Below, in pieces: positions 10,919 to 22,900 of a DNA stretch of 30,834 bases (the stretch's first letter is position 1; every line of letters begins with the position of its first letter). Under the pieces are notes generated by a model. That model did no database searches. It saw only the letters and a list, made by a program, of their open reading frames with translations, and was not told the DNA's origin. This DNA comes from Reclinomonas americana ATCC 50394 (lineage: Eukaryota > Jakobida > Jakobea > Jakobida). Location of the stretch: NCBI GenBank assembly GCA_048213135.1, contig PS015082.1, forward strand, positions 1-30,834. The letters run 5' to 3'. The position numbers and the translations under genes are program-made.

Positions 10919-13900
10919 GAACAAACGTGCTTCAGCTCATTGCNNNNNNNNNNNNNNNNNNNNNNNNNNNNNNNNNNNNNNNNNNNNNNNNNNNNNNNNN
11001 NNNNNNNNNNNNNNNNNNNNNNNNNNNNNNNNNNNNNNNNNNNNNNNNNNNNNNNNNNNNNNNNNNNNNNNNNNNNNNNNNNNNNNNNNNNNNNNNNNNN
11101 NNNNNNNNNNNNNNNNNNNNNNNNNNNNNNNNNNNNNNNNNNNNNNNNNNNNNNNNNNNNNNNNNNNNNNNNNNNNNNNNNNNNNNNNNNNNNNNNNNNN
11201 NNNNNNNNNNNNNNNNNNNNNNNNNNNNNNNNNNNNNNNNNNNNNNNNNNNNNNNNNNNNNNNNNNNNNNNNNNNNNNNNNNNNNNNNNNNNNNNNNNNN
11301 NNNNNNNNNNNNNNNNNNNNNNNNNNNNNNNNNNNNNNNNNNNNNNNNNNNNNNNNNNNNNNNNNNNNNNNNNNNNNNNNNNNNNNNNNNNNNNNNNNNN
11401 NNNNNNNNNNNNNNNNNNNNNNNNNNNNNNNNNNNNNNNNNNNNNNNNNNNNNNNNNNNNNNNNNNNNNNNNNNNNNNNNNNNNNNNNNNNNNNNNNNNN
11501 NNNNNNNNNNNNNNNNNNNNNNNNNNNNNNNNNNNNNNNNNNNNNNNNNNNNNNNNNNNNNNNNNNNNNNNNNNNNNNNNNNNNNNNNNNNNNNNNNNNN
11601 NNNNNNNNNNNNNNNNNNNNNNNNNNNNNNNNNNNNNNNNNNNNNNNNNNNNNNNNNNNNNNNNNNNNNNNNNNNNNNNNNNNNNNNNNNNNNNNNNNNN
11701 NNNNNNNNNNNNNNNNNNNNNNNNNNNNNNNNNNNNNNNNNNNNNNNNNNNNNNNNNNNNNNNNNNNNNNNNNNNNNNNNNNNNNNNNNNNNNNNNNNNN
11801 NNGAGAGAGAGAGAGAGAGAGAGAGAAAGGAGTACGAAGCAATGAGTTTCGCTGGTATACTCTCTGCTACTTTCAACCATATCCGTCGTACGCAACGAAG
11901 GGCGGCAGTGATGGTGGCCCCAGAGTCGGCCCACACATTCGTGTTTGCCTTGACGCACAACTGCAACAAAAAACGCACGATGAGTGGATAGTGACAAGGG
12001 TCGAAACTACGAGTTGGGAGACCCACCTTCAAGGTGATGCTTTGAGAGATCGACACGGACAAGGCAGCCGCCATTGCCGAGTTGGAGGTGATGGTGGCCG
12101 AATTCACCGACGCGTCATTGGTTGGCGTACCAGTGCACACACCCGCGGTCAGCGCAATGTCAGCCAGGCGATCGAGGTTCTCGCCCGTGAGATTGACGGT
12201 GGTCGGCACCGAATCGTTACTTGGACTGGCCACAATGGTGCTCGGTGTCACGTTGGCCACACCGATAGTAGCTGCGATGCGGAACACATCGATGCGTCAG
12301 TGAAACAGCACTCGAGATTGACAGCACATTGTTTGACGAGGTACCTGCTTGCACAGTGATGTTCTTGCTAAAGTCCCACCACTGCACGCCCAGTTGCTCC
12401 AAGCACAACTGCACAACACCAATGAGTGAGATGAAGGATCCAGCAAGACACGGAAAGCCGCTTAACACCGACAATACCTTGTAAGTGCCGGCTTGAGACA
12501 CAGACACGGACAGAGCGGCCGTTGTCGATGCCTTGGAGGTGATGGTCAGTGTGGTCACAGCTGCGTCAGTGGCCGACGTGCCACACACGCCGTTGCTGGC
12601 CACAAGCTTCACCGCACTCATCGTGTCCAGTGCAGTTCCCGTCAGATTGACGGCAGTCGTCGAGCCCGCAGTCAGCGAGTTCGGCGCCACAGTGGTCAGC
12701 GTCACTGGTCGGAGAGAACGACAATAATAAGTGCCAAATGCAACTGCCACGACAGACCGGTCGGTAAAACGCAACTCAGCGCCGCAGTGACAGTAAAGCC
12801 CGAATCGAGCCAGATGACGCTATTTTGTTGCACACACACCTGCGCGCGCGCACACAAAAGTTAGCACAGCGAGCGCAAAGCGGGCGATGTAGGATCGATA
12901 GCGTACCTTGAGCGTACCGGCCGCCGTCACAATCGTAGTGAACGACGCGCTGGTGGCTGTCTTCATTGCCGCCACTGTCACGTTTCCGACGGAGGCGTCG
13001 TTTGTCGGTGTTCCCGAGCAGCTGCCATTGTTGGCAACCAGCCGCACTCCGCTGAGCTGATCCAGCGCTGTGCCGGTCAGATTCACCGTGTTGGCGAACG
13101 CCATGCTGGCGACCAGCGACGTTGGCGTCACGGCCGTGACCGTCACTGTTCGCGGTCAACGAACGATGAGTTGACAAGAAAGATGGAGAAAGCGCATTTT
13201 GAAGGAACTCAACTGATGGTGGATGCAATGGCGAATCCTGAGTCGTACCAAACGAGACTCGCTTGTTGTACGCACAACTGCAATTTGCGAACTTCAGCAA
13301 CAGCACAGAGACCCGTGATGGCGTGAGGGGGCTTAGTAAACACACCTTCAGGGTCACGGTCTGCGTGATGGACACGGACAAAACCGCCGCTGCTGCCGTC
13401 GGCACTCCGTTGATCGACAAAGTGCCCACAGCGGCATGGTTGGTAGGAGTGCCTGCACAGGTGCCATTGTTCGCCACCAGTCGTACGGCCGTCAACTGGT
13501 CCAGAATGGTGCCCGTAAGGTTCACCGTGGTCGTCACGTTGCCGACAACCGCCGTCGGATTGACATTCGTCACGGTCACTGCGCAGCAATAACGGTTGGG
13601 TGAGTTGCTCCGAAACAACCGCGCAAAGACATACACACAGGCATGAGAAATGTTACGCAACTGGTTGCCGCGGTAATCGTAAACGTCGAATCGATCCACA
13701 CCGCACTGCCTTGTTGTACACACAACTACACGAAGAATTTTGTGTTGGGTCAGGAAGACGAAGCGGCGTACACGGAGCCAACAGAGATACGGGCGATAGA
13801 TGAACCTTCAGGGTGATGTCCTGCGAAATGGACACAGACAACACAGCTGCAGTGGATGCCGGCGTGCCAGTGATGGTCAGCGCCGCCACCGACGCGTGAT

Positions 13901-16900
13901 TGGTCGGCGATCCAGTGCATGTGCCATTGTTGGCCACAAGCCGCACATTGGTGAGCTGATCGAGCGTAGTGCCAGTCAGATTGACGGCGTTCGCCACCGT
14001 CATGCCGGTCACCACAGTCGATGGTGCCACGTTGGTGACGGTCACTGCGCGCAACAGTACCAACGGTGTGAGGTGCACCGCAACAAATCACGGTCATCAT
14101 GAAGCGCACGCAACAAATCAGCGACGCAATCGTCGATCCCGAATCAATCCACAGCAGACTGGCCTGCTGTACACAGAGCTGCACGACGCGCGAGAATACG
14201 TGAGTGAGCTGTCGACTCCAATTTAGCAACGCCCCAATAGAGCCGTGCAGTACCTTGAGAGTCACGGTTTGCGTAATCAGCACCGACAAAGCGGCCGCGC
14301 CGGCTGTCGGCGTGCCAGTGATCGTCGCCGTCGTCACAGACGCGTGGTTGGTTGGCGTGCCTGCACAGCTACCATTGTTGGCCACCAACCGCACTGCCGT
14401 CAATTGATCCAGAATCGTGCCGGTAAGGTTGACGGCCGTGGTGTTGTTGCCGACCACAGACGACGGTGTCACGTTGGTCACCGTCACTACGCGAACAAAA
14501 AGAACACAGGCGTGAGCAACACACACTAGTCGTCTGGTGCTATTTTTCTCGTTCCGTCCCGGACGCAACTGGTAGCCGCGGTAATAGTGCGACCGGAGTC
14601 AATCCACACCGCACTTCCTTGTTGCACACACAGCTGCATTGTAGTGCACCGCAGTGAGCACGATGCACCGTATTACGAAGACAGAGAAGACAAGTTACGG
14701 ACCTTCAGGGTGATGTTCTGGAGAATCGACATTGTCAGCACTGCAGCACCGGCTGTCGGTGTTCCATTGATTGCCAGCGCGGCCACAGAAGCGTCGTTCG
14801 TCGGCGTAGCCGCGCAGCTCCCATTGGAAGCCACAAGCCTCACGGCGGTCAACTGATCCAACACTGTGCCGGTCAGATTCACTGTATTCGTGATCACCAT
14901 GCCCGGAACCACCGTCGACGGAGACGCATTCGTCACGGTCACTGTCGATCACAACACAGGTCAGAAATGGCGATCACTACGCGCCGTAGAACAACAGGCG
15001 ACTACGCAACGAATGGCAGCGCTAATCGTCAGCCCAGAATCAAGCCACAATGAGCTGCTCTGCTCAAAGCACAACTGTACGCACGCACAAGAGTCAGTAA
15101 CCGATTGTAGACGGTCGGACTTGTCTTGCCGTACCTTCAACGTCACGCTCTGTGTAATCTTCACGGAGAGCGCGGCCATTGTTCCCGTCGGCGTTCCCAC
15201 GATCGTCAGTGTTGCCACAGATGCGTCATTTGTCGGCGAGCCCGTACACATGCCGCCAGTGGCCACCAGTTTGACACCAGTAAGCTGATCCAGCGACGTG
15301 CCAGTCAGATTGACCGTCGTGGTATTGTTGCCGATCAGTGCCGACGGATTTGCATTGGTCACGGTGACTGTGCAGTGTGCAGCAAAACCTCGTGAGCGCA
15401 AAGCAGACGCGGAATGGCACGCTCACACAATACCCAAGTACTCAACGAGCAGCAGCGCTGATAGTCGACCCGGAGTCAATCCACACAGTGCTGGCCTGCT
15501 GCACACACAGCTGTACAGAGGAGACGCAGCGTCAGCAATCGGGCACAAAAGTCATTCACTGTCTTCGCAGCTCACCTTCAGCGTAATGCTTTGTGAGATG
15601 GTCACGGACAGCGCAGCCGAGGTCGCCGCCGGTGTGCCAGTGATCGACAGATTTGCCACAGCAGCGTGGTTGGTCGGCGTGCCAGCACACGAGCCATTGT
15701 TGGCAACCAATCGCACAGCCGTCAACTGATCCAGCGTCGTTCCTGTCAGATTCACAGCCGTTGCGCTGTTGGCCGTAATCGAAGCCGGCGCCACATTCGT
15801 CACCGTCACTGCGCGGCAAGGCAATGACATGAGTGACAAGCGCAGCGCTGTTGCAAGACACTAGGTGCAACGCACGAATTGCTGCGGTAATCGAGAACGT
15901 AGAATCGATCCACACTGCACTGCCTTGTTGCACGCACAGCTGCACAGAGGAGACACCACATCAGAACTGACGCAAGTGCACAATCAAATATGTCTCTGGA
16001 ACTCACCTTCAGCGTGATGCTCTGTGACAGTGTCACCGACAGTGCCGCCGAGGTCGATGCTGGTGTGCCAGTGATCGACGCGTTCGTCACAGCAGCGTGG
16101 TTGGTCGGCGAGCCAGCACATGTGCCGTTGCTCGCCACCAATCGCACAGCCGTCAGCTGGTCCAGCGTCGTGCCGGTCAGATTCACAGCCGTCGCATTGT
16201 TGCCAATGATCGATGTCGGGGTCACATTCGTCACAGTCACTGTGTTGCACGGAGCACACACAACGGCCGTCAGTACGCACACCAGCCACTTGCTTCAGCA
16301 CCATCAAACAATCAGCCACGCAACTGATTGTGGATGTGATCGAGAATGTCGAGTCGATCCACACCGCGCTACCTTGTTGCACGCACAACTGCGCACAGAA
16401 GACATCACGTTAGAATTGACGCACATGAACAATACAAGTACCATTCCGAACTCACCTTCAGTGTGATGCTCTGTGACAGAGTCACCGACAGTGCCGCCGA
16501 GGTCGATGCCGGTGTGCCGGTGATCGACGCATTCGTCACAGCAGCGTGATTAGTCGGCGAGCCAGCACACGTGCCATTGCTTGCCACCAGTCGCACAGCT
16601 GTCAGCTGGTCCAGCGTCGTACCGGTCAGATTCACGGCAGTCGCATTGTTGCCGATAATCGATGTCGGGGTCACATTCGTCACGGTCACTGTGTTGCACA
16701 AATCACACAGAAGCTGTCAGTACACACACCCAACTTGCTTCTGCACCATCAAACAATCAGCCACGCAACTGATTGTGGATGTGATCGAGAATGTCGAGTC
16801 GATCCACACCGCGCTACCTTGTTGCACGCACAACTGCACAGAGGAGACACGGTGTCAGTATGAATGCAAATGAGCATCCAGTGCCTTAAGAACACACCTT

Positions 16901-19900
16901 CAGTGTGATGCTCTGTGACAGCGTCACGGACAGCGCAGCAGATGTCGACGCCGGTGTGCCAGTGATCGACGCATTCGTCACAGCAGCGTGGTTGGTCGGC
17001 GAGCCAGCACACGTGCCATTGCTTGCCACCAGNNNNNNNNNNNNNNNNNNNNNNNNNNNNNNNNNNNNNNNNNNNNNNNNNNNNNNNNNNNNNNNNNNNN
17101 NNNNNNNNNNNNNNNNNNNNNNCGGACAGTGCAGCAGAGGTCGATGCCGGTGTGCCAGTGATCGACAGATTTGCCACAGCAGCATCGTTGGTGGGCGTGC
17201 CGGCGCACGTGCCGTTGCTCGCCACCAATCGCACAGCCGTCAGCTGGTCCAGCGTCGTGCCGGTCAGATTCACGGCAGTCGCATTGTTGCCGATAATCGA
17301 TGTCGGAGTGACATTCGTCACAGTCACTGTGTTGCACGAGCACACAGCAGCTGTCAGTACACGCAACAGCCACTTGTTTCTGCACCACCAAACAATCAAT
17401 CGCGTAACTGATTGTGGATGTGATCGAGAATGTCGAGTCGATCCACACTGCACTGCCTTGTTGCACGCACAACTGCGCACAGAAGACATCACGTCAGCGT
17501 TGACGCACATGAACAATACAAGTACCATTCCGAACTCACCTTAAGTGTGATGCTCTGTGACAGAGTCACGGACAGTGCCGCCGAGGTCGATGCCGGTGTG
17601 CCAGTGATCGACAGATTTGCCACAGCAGCATCGTTGGTGGGCGTGCCGGCGCACGTGCCGTTGCTCGCCACCAACCGCACAGCTGTCAACTGGTCCAGCG
17701 TCGTGCCAGTCAAGTTCACGGCCGTCGCATTGTTGCCAATAATCGATGTCGGGGTCACATTCGTCACAGTCACTGTGTCGCACAAATCACACAGAAGCTG
17801 TCAGTACACACACCCAACTTGCTTCTGCACCATCAAACAATCAGCCACGCAACTAATCGTGGATGTGATCGAGAACGTCGAGTCGATCCACACCGCGCTA
17901 CCTTGTTGCACGCACAACTGCGCACAGAAGACATCACGTTAGAATTGACGCACATGAACAATACAAGTACCATTCCGAACTCACCTTCAGTGTGATGCTC
18001 TGTGACAGAGTCACCGACAGTGCCGCCGAGGTCGATGCCGGTGTGCCGGTGATCGACGCATTCGTCACAGCAGCATGATTAGTCGGCGAGCCAGCGCATG
18101 TGCCGTTGCTTGCCACCAATCGCACAGCTGTCAGCTGGTCCAGCGTCGTGCCGGTCAGATTCACAGCCGTCGCATTGTTACCGATAATCGATGTCGGGGT
18201 CACATTTGTCACAGTCACTGTGTTGCACGAGCACACAGCAGCTGTCAGCACACGCAACAGCCACTTGTTTCTGCACCACCAAACAATCAGCCACGCAACT
18301 GATTGTGGATGTGATCGAGAATGTCGAGTCGATCCACACCGCGCTACCTTGTTGCACGCACAACTGCACAGAAGAGACACGAAGTCAAAATTGACGCAAA
18401 TGAACAAGCAAGTGCCTCAAGAACTCACCTTCAGCGTGATGCTCTGTGACAGTGTTACCGACAGTGCCGCCGAGGTCGACGCCGGTGTACCAGTAATCGA
18501 CGCGTTAGTTACAGCAGCGTGGTTGGTCGGCGAGCCAGCACATGTGCCGTTGCTTGCCACCAATCGCACAGCCGTCAGCTGATCCAGCGTCGTGCCGGTC
18601 AAGTTCACGGCAGTCGCATTGTTGCCGATAATCGATGTCGGGGTCACATTTGTCACAGTCACTGTGTTGAACAAGAAAATGGCTGTCAGTACACCGACCA
18701 CTTGCTTCTGCCATCAAACAATCAGCCACGCAACTGATTGTGGATGTGATCGAGAACGTCGAATCAATCCACACTGCGCTACCTTGTTGCACGCACAACT
18801 GCACATAGGGGACACGACGTCAGAATTGACGCAAATGAACAATACGAGTACCATTCCAAACTTACCTTCAGTGTGATGCTCTGTGACAGCGTCACGGACA
18901 GTGCCGCCGAGGTCGATGCCGGTGTGCCAGTGATCGACAGATTTGCCACAGCAGCATCGTTGGTGGGCGTGCCGGCGCATGTGCCGTTGCTCGCCACCAA
19001 CCGCACAGCTGTCAACTGGTCCAGCGTCGTGCCAGTCAGATTCACAGCCGTCGCATTGTTGCCAATGATCGATGTCGGAGTGACATTTGTCACAGTCACT
19101 GTGTCGCACAAATCACACAGAAGCTGTCAGTACACACACCAGCCACTTGCTTCTGCGCTATCAATCGATTAGTCACGCAACTAATCGCCGACGTGATCGA
19201 GAATGTCGAGTCGATCCACACCGCGCTTCCTTGTTGCACGCACAACTGCACAGAGGAGACACGACGTCAGAATTGACGTAAATGAACAAGCAGGTGCCTC
19301 AAGAACTCACCTTCAGCGTGATGCTTTGCGAGATAGTCACCGACAGTGCCGCCGAGGTCGATGCCGGTGTGCCAGTAATTGACAGATTTGCTACAGCAGC
19401 ATGGTTCGTCGGCGAGCCAGCACACGTGCCATTGCTTGCCACCAGTCGCACAGCTGTCAGCTGGTCCAGCGCTGTACCGGTCAGATTCACAGCCGTCGCA
19501 TTGTTGCCAATGATCGACGTCGGCGTCACATTCGTCACGGTCACTGTGTACGGTGAGTGCACATATTGAGTGAAAAGCCCAACACAATTGACAGCAGGGG
19601 GATACTCAACTAATGACGGACGCGACGGTGAATCCAGAGTCCAGCCACGTGCTGTTGTTCTGCTGGACACACAACTGCAAAACGAAACGGAACTCTAAAC
19701 TCAGCCATCTCGGGCGACCACATGAGCACGCCAAGCTGCACAACACTAAGTGAACCTTCAGCGTAATGTTCTGCGAGATCGTGGCAGACAGCGTGGCGGT
19801 GGTCGAAGCAGTGCCTGTGACAGTCAACGCCGTCACCGATGCGTCGTTGGTGGGCGTACCGGTGGTGCAGCTGCCGTTGGTGGCAATAAGCACCGCGCTC

Positions 19901-22900
19901 GTGAGCTGGTTGAGTGTCGTGCCTGTCAAATTCAGCGTGGTCGCATTGTTGCCAATCACAGACGTCGGCGTGACGTTGGTGACGGTGAGACCCACAGTTG
20001 CTGTGGCAGCAGAGGGTACGGTCGTGAGTGGCAAGCAAGCAAACGAGTGCGTGCACAGATGCAGCAGCACCTGAGCCGGTAATCGTGTACGTCTTCGTGA
20101 AGCACTTGCTGCTGTTGTCGACACCACGCACAATGACCGTGTACGTCCCGACCGCCAAATTGGCAGCAGTCAAGCGCAGCTCATTCGTATTGGCGACCGT
20201 AAACGACGACTGGTCAGCACCACCGACGACACTCCACGTGACAGGCGCTGATGCTTGCGCCGGTGCAGTCAGTGTGCCAACGAGCTGGTTAGCAGTCGAT
20301 GGCGCACTGAAAGTCGACGACGAAATTCCAGCATCCCAAGCCGGTGCTTCATCTATCAGTGTACGCACGAACACGAATGAGACTGGAAGGCGGCACACGG
20401 CTCAGGATGGCAGCAGGGAATCAACTCACTGGCATACAATGTATACGGTCCGTTGACGGCCGCAAACGTGCCCTTTGGCGTAATGTTGCCAGCCTTGCCA
20501 AACACACTGGTGAGTCCTTGTGTGTTGGTGAACAGCGACTTGATGTAGATTCTGTCCATACATTGTCATGACGATAGTAGGTCAGCACGAGGATTCAAAC
20601 GATCAGTACACGGCAAAAGCACACTCACGTTCCTGCCGCAATGTCAGCCGCAGACGCTGTAAACGTCGACTGGCTTGCGTTCAGATTCGATGTGTCGGTC
20701 TTGTCGCCAAGCGAAGTGCTCTCGTCGTTGGACCGGTAGATGCGAATGCTGCACAGCAGTCCTCGCATGAGTTCATGGCACTGTGTGTGCGTACGTGTAG
20801 AAGCATGACATACCCGCGTGTCGCAATGCCACTCTTGCCGTCAAGAGACACGCCGCCGTCGTGAAGCGGGTGATTCAGCACCACCGAGATGTCAGAGCAT
20901 TGGTTGCCGACCACGGCACTCGCAATGTTCGAGAACCCAAACGGCGGCACTGCACCAAATGTCATCAGCGTGAACCACACAGGCGCCCACTACTTTGCGG
21001 GCAACAAACACGCACCAGCAATATTTGCAGTTGCCGTGATGGCCAGTGAGAACTTGACGCCGGGGGTCGACGGCAGAATGCGCGCCTACAATGACAACAG
21101 GTGAGCCTCCCGAGTCAAGATATCCAACTAAGAGGCAGGATAACGCAACGTAGATGTAGGCGCGGTAAGTGCCCGCAGCTGCGTTGGTAACAGTCACACG
21201 CTCCTCCAGGTTACGCGTGTCGGTGTTGGACATGATAGCAGCCGAGCCGCTCACGGTATTGCTCGTCGGGAAGCCAGTCAGTGAGTTGCCGATCTGCACC
21301 AGTGTCTCGACGCCGTTGTCGACACGCACCAGCACCAAGTTCAAATCACTGCATCACACAAACGAAATCAATCAGCCTGCCTTGGGGAATCACAACGCGC
21401 GGAGCGCAGGAGACAAATGACGCAACTTGAGGATTGCAATTGCACCAGACACATTGCCGAACTCAGTCCACGCCAGCGTCATGCGAAGCTGCTCATATAT
21501 CACGAAACGACAGTCAGCAGTGAGCGGCAATTTTTTCGTCATCACGGTGAGACACGCAACATTCGCAGTGCCGGTGAGGATGAAATTGTAAACGCAGCCG
21601 TTGGTGAATGAGAACGGAGTCGCCCATTGCACTGTGTCGACCGCGGTAATCGTCGAGCCTTCGGCTTCAAGCGCGTACGAACGCGGCGACACAGAGTTCG
21701 GGGACATAATGTTGTTCAGCTTCACAAGACCGTACCCTGCGGTCACCGTCGATTGCGGATGCGTTAGGCGACGGGAACAAAAGTGCAAATGGAAAGGTGA
21801 CACGACCACTGACCGAACAGGTACGACTTTTGCAACTCGGTGAGAGTCGAAATCTGGTACTGGAAGAATGTCGGTGGGTTGTTGGCCGAGTTACTGGCAT
21901 CGCCACCGTAGTAGCCGGTGTCAGGCAGACGATCGGCAGAGTTGATAAGCAGAGCGCGCATCAGTGACGCCGGGGGCTTGGTGAATGGCACCGCGTTTGT
22001 GCCATTGGCGTTGGGCGCCATCGGATAGCTCGTTGTCAGGTACTCGCGGAGGAGAGCTGTGTTTGGGACCATAATTAAGAAGGCATTGTGCACGGCCAGC
22101 TTCGCATTGTAAGACGCACCAGCAACACCGGCAACAGCAGCAGTGGGCGGGAACTCCGAGGCAATAGAAAAGCGCTGTGACACGTTGCATGCAGCGTCGT
22201 TATCCAGACCGACATGCTTGCACACGTTGGTGCTGGTAACTGCGCATTCGCTGGCGGTAAGAACCGAGCTACAACATACAAATGGTCAAGTGTGCACCAC
22301 AAGCGACGCACTTGTACGACTTCCAGATCCACACGCATTGGTGTCCGGCGCAAGCGACTGGTCATACGCAAACGCAGAGCGGACGGCCTGTCCTGGAGCC
22401 ACCACTTGGATTCCGTAACGTCCGTCAATCGGCGTGCCCGAAGTATATCCACCGGCAGGGCCTGTGCCACGAAACAACAACGTGAGAAGAAGCACAACAC
22501 AGTAATGCTGTGCGCACAGTTGCGCCAGACCTGGCACGGAATAGTACGCCATGTCATCCTGTGTACAAAAAAACCGTCAACTTTGTCAAAAACCCACAAA
22601 CCGAATTGTAGTCAGGCACACACGAGCACATCGACTCAACGGGTGTCCACACGACGCCAGTCGTGTAGTTTTGCTTGTAGTCCGAGCGACTGGCGCCCAC
22701 CGTAAGCGAGTTCTTCAGCAGACCAATGCCACGCACGGTGCTGACAAATGTCGCAAAGCTGGCACCGTTCCACGGAATGTTTCCCGGATTGACAATGCCG
22801 AGCATGTTCTAATACAAGCAGTGTGCAGCTTCGGATGAGCGACGAAAGTAAGCGAGAATGAGCAATGAGTGACAGCAGTCACACCGTGGCATCAGGGTAG

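Larger units (their letters stand above)
9966..20000 (-). repeat. Tandem array of at least 22 TIG/Ig-like repeats in two-exon units
   Basis: Each unit is about 99 residues from two exons. Exon A (usually 233 nt, phase 1 to 0) encodes TVTNVTPTSIIGNNATAVN, LTGTTLDQLTAVRLVASNG, TCAGSPTN and SQSITLK. Exon B (64 nt, phase 0 to 1) encodes LCVQQGSAVWIDSTFSIT. The pair is phase-symmetric, so whole units can be added without frameshift. Unit period is about 430-465 nt including introns. Each unit has two conserved Cys (NGTC and LCVQQ), likely a disulfide. The start (VTNVTPTS..) and NLTG resemble IPT/TIG or Ig-like folds, but the family is not certain. Units 7, 8 and 20 are cut by gaps. Confidence 0.9.

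Noticed and set aside
10932-12287. Long open frames running through N runs on both strands
   Set aside because: Unknown bases translate as X and cannot contain a stop, so the frames are artefacts. The same applies at 1384-1497, 17033-17122 and 29102-29622.
15990-19569. Repeated plus-strand open frames (SAAEVDAGVPVID type) across the array
   Set aside because: They are the exact antisense of each A exon and recur because the repeats recur. Introns, phases, signal peptide and family matches all support the minus strand.
13000-19600. CRISPR-like or satellite array
   Set aside because: The 430-465 nt period, exon-intron structure and domain-sized coding units show an internal gene duplication, not short direct repeats with spacers.
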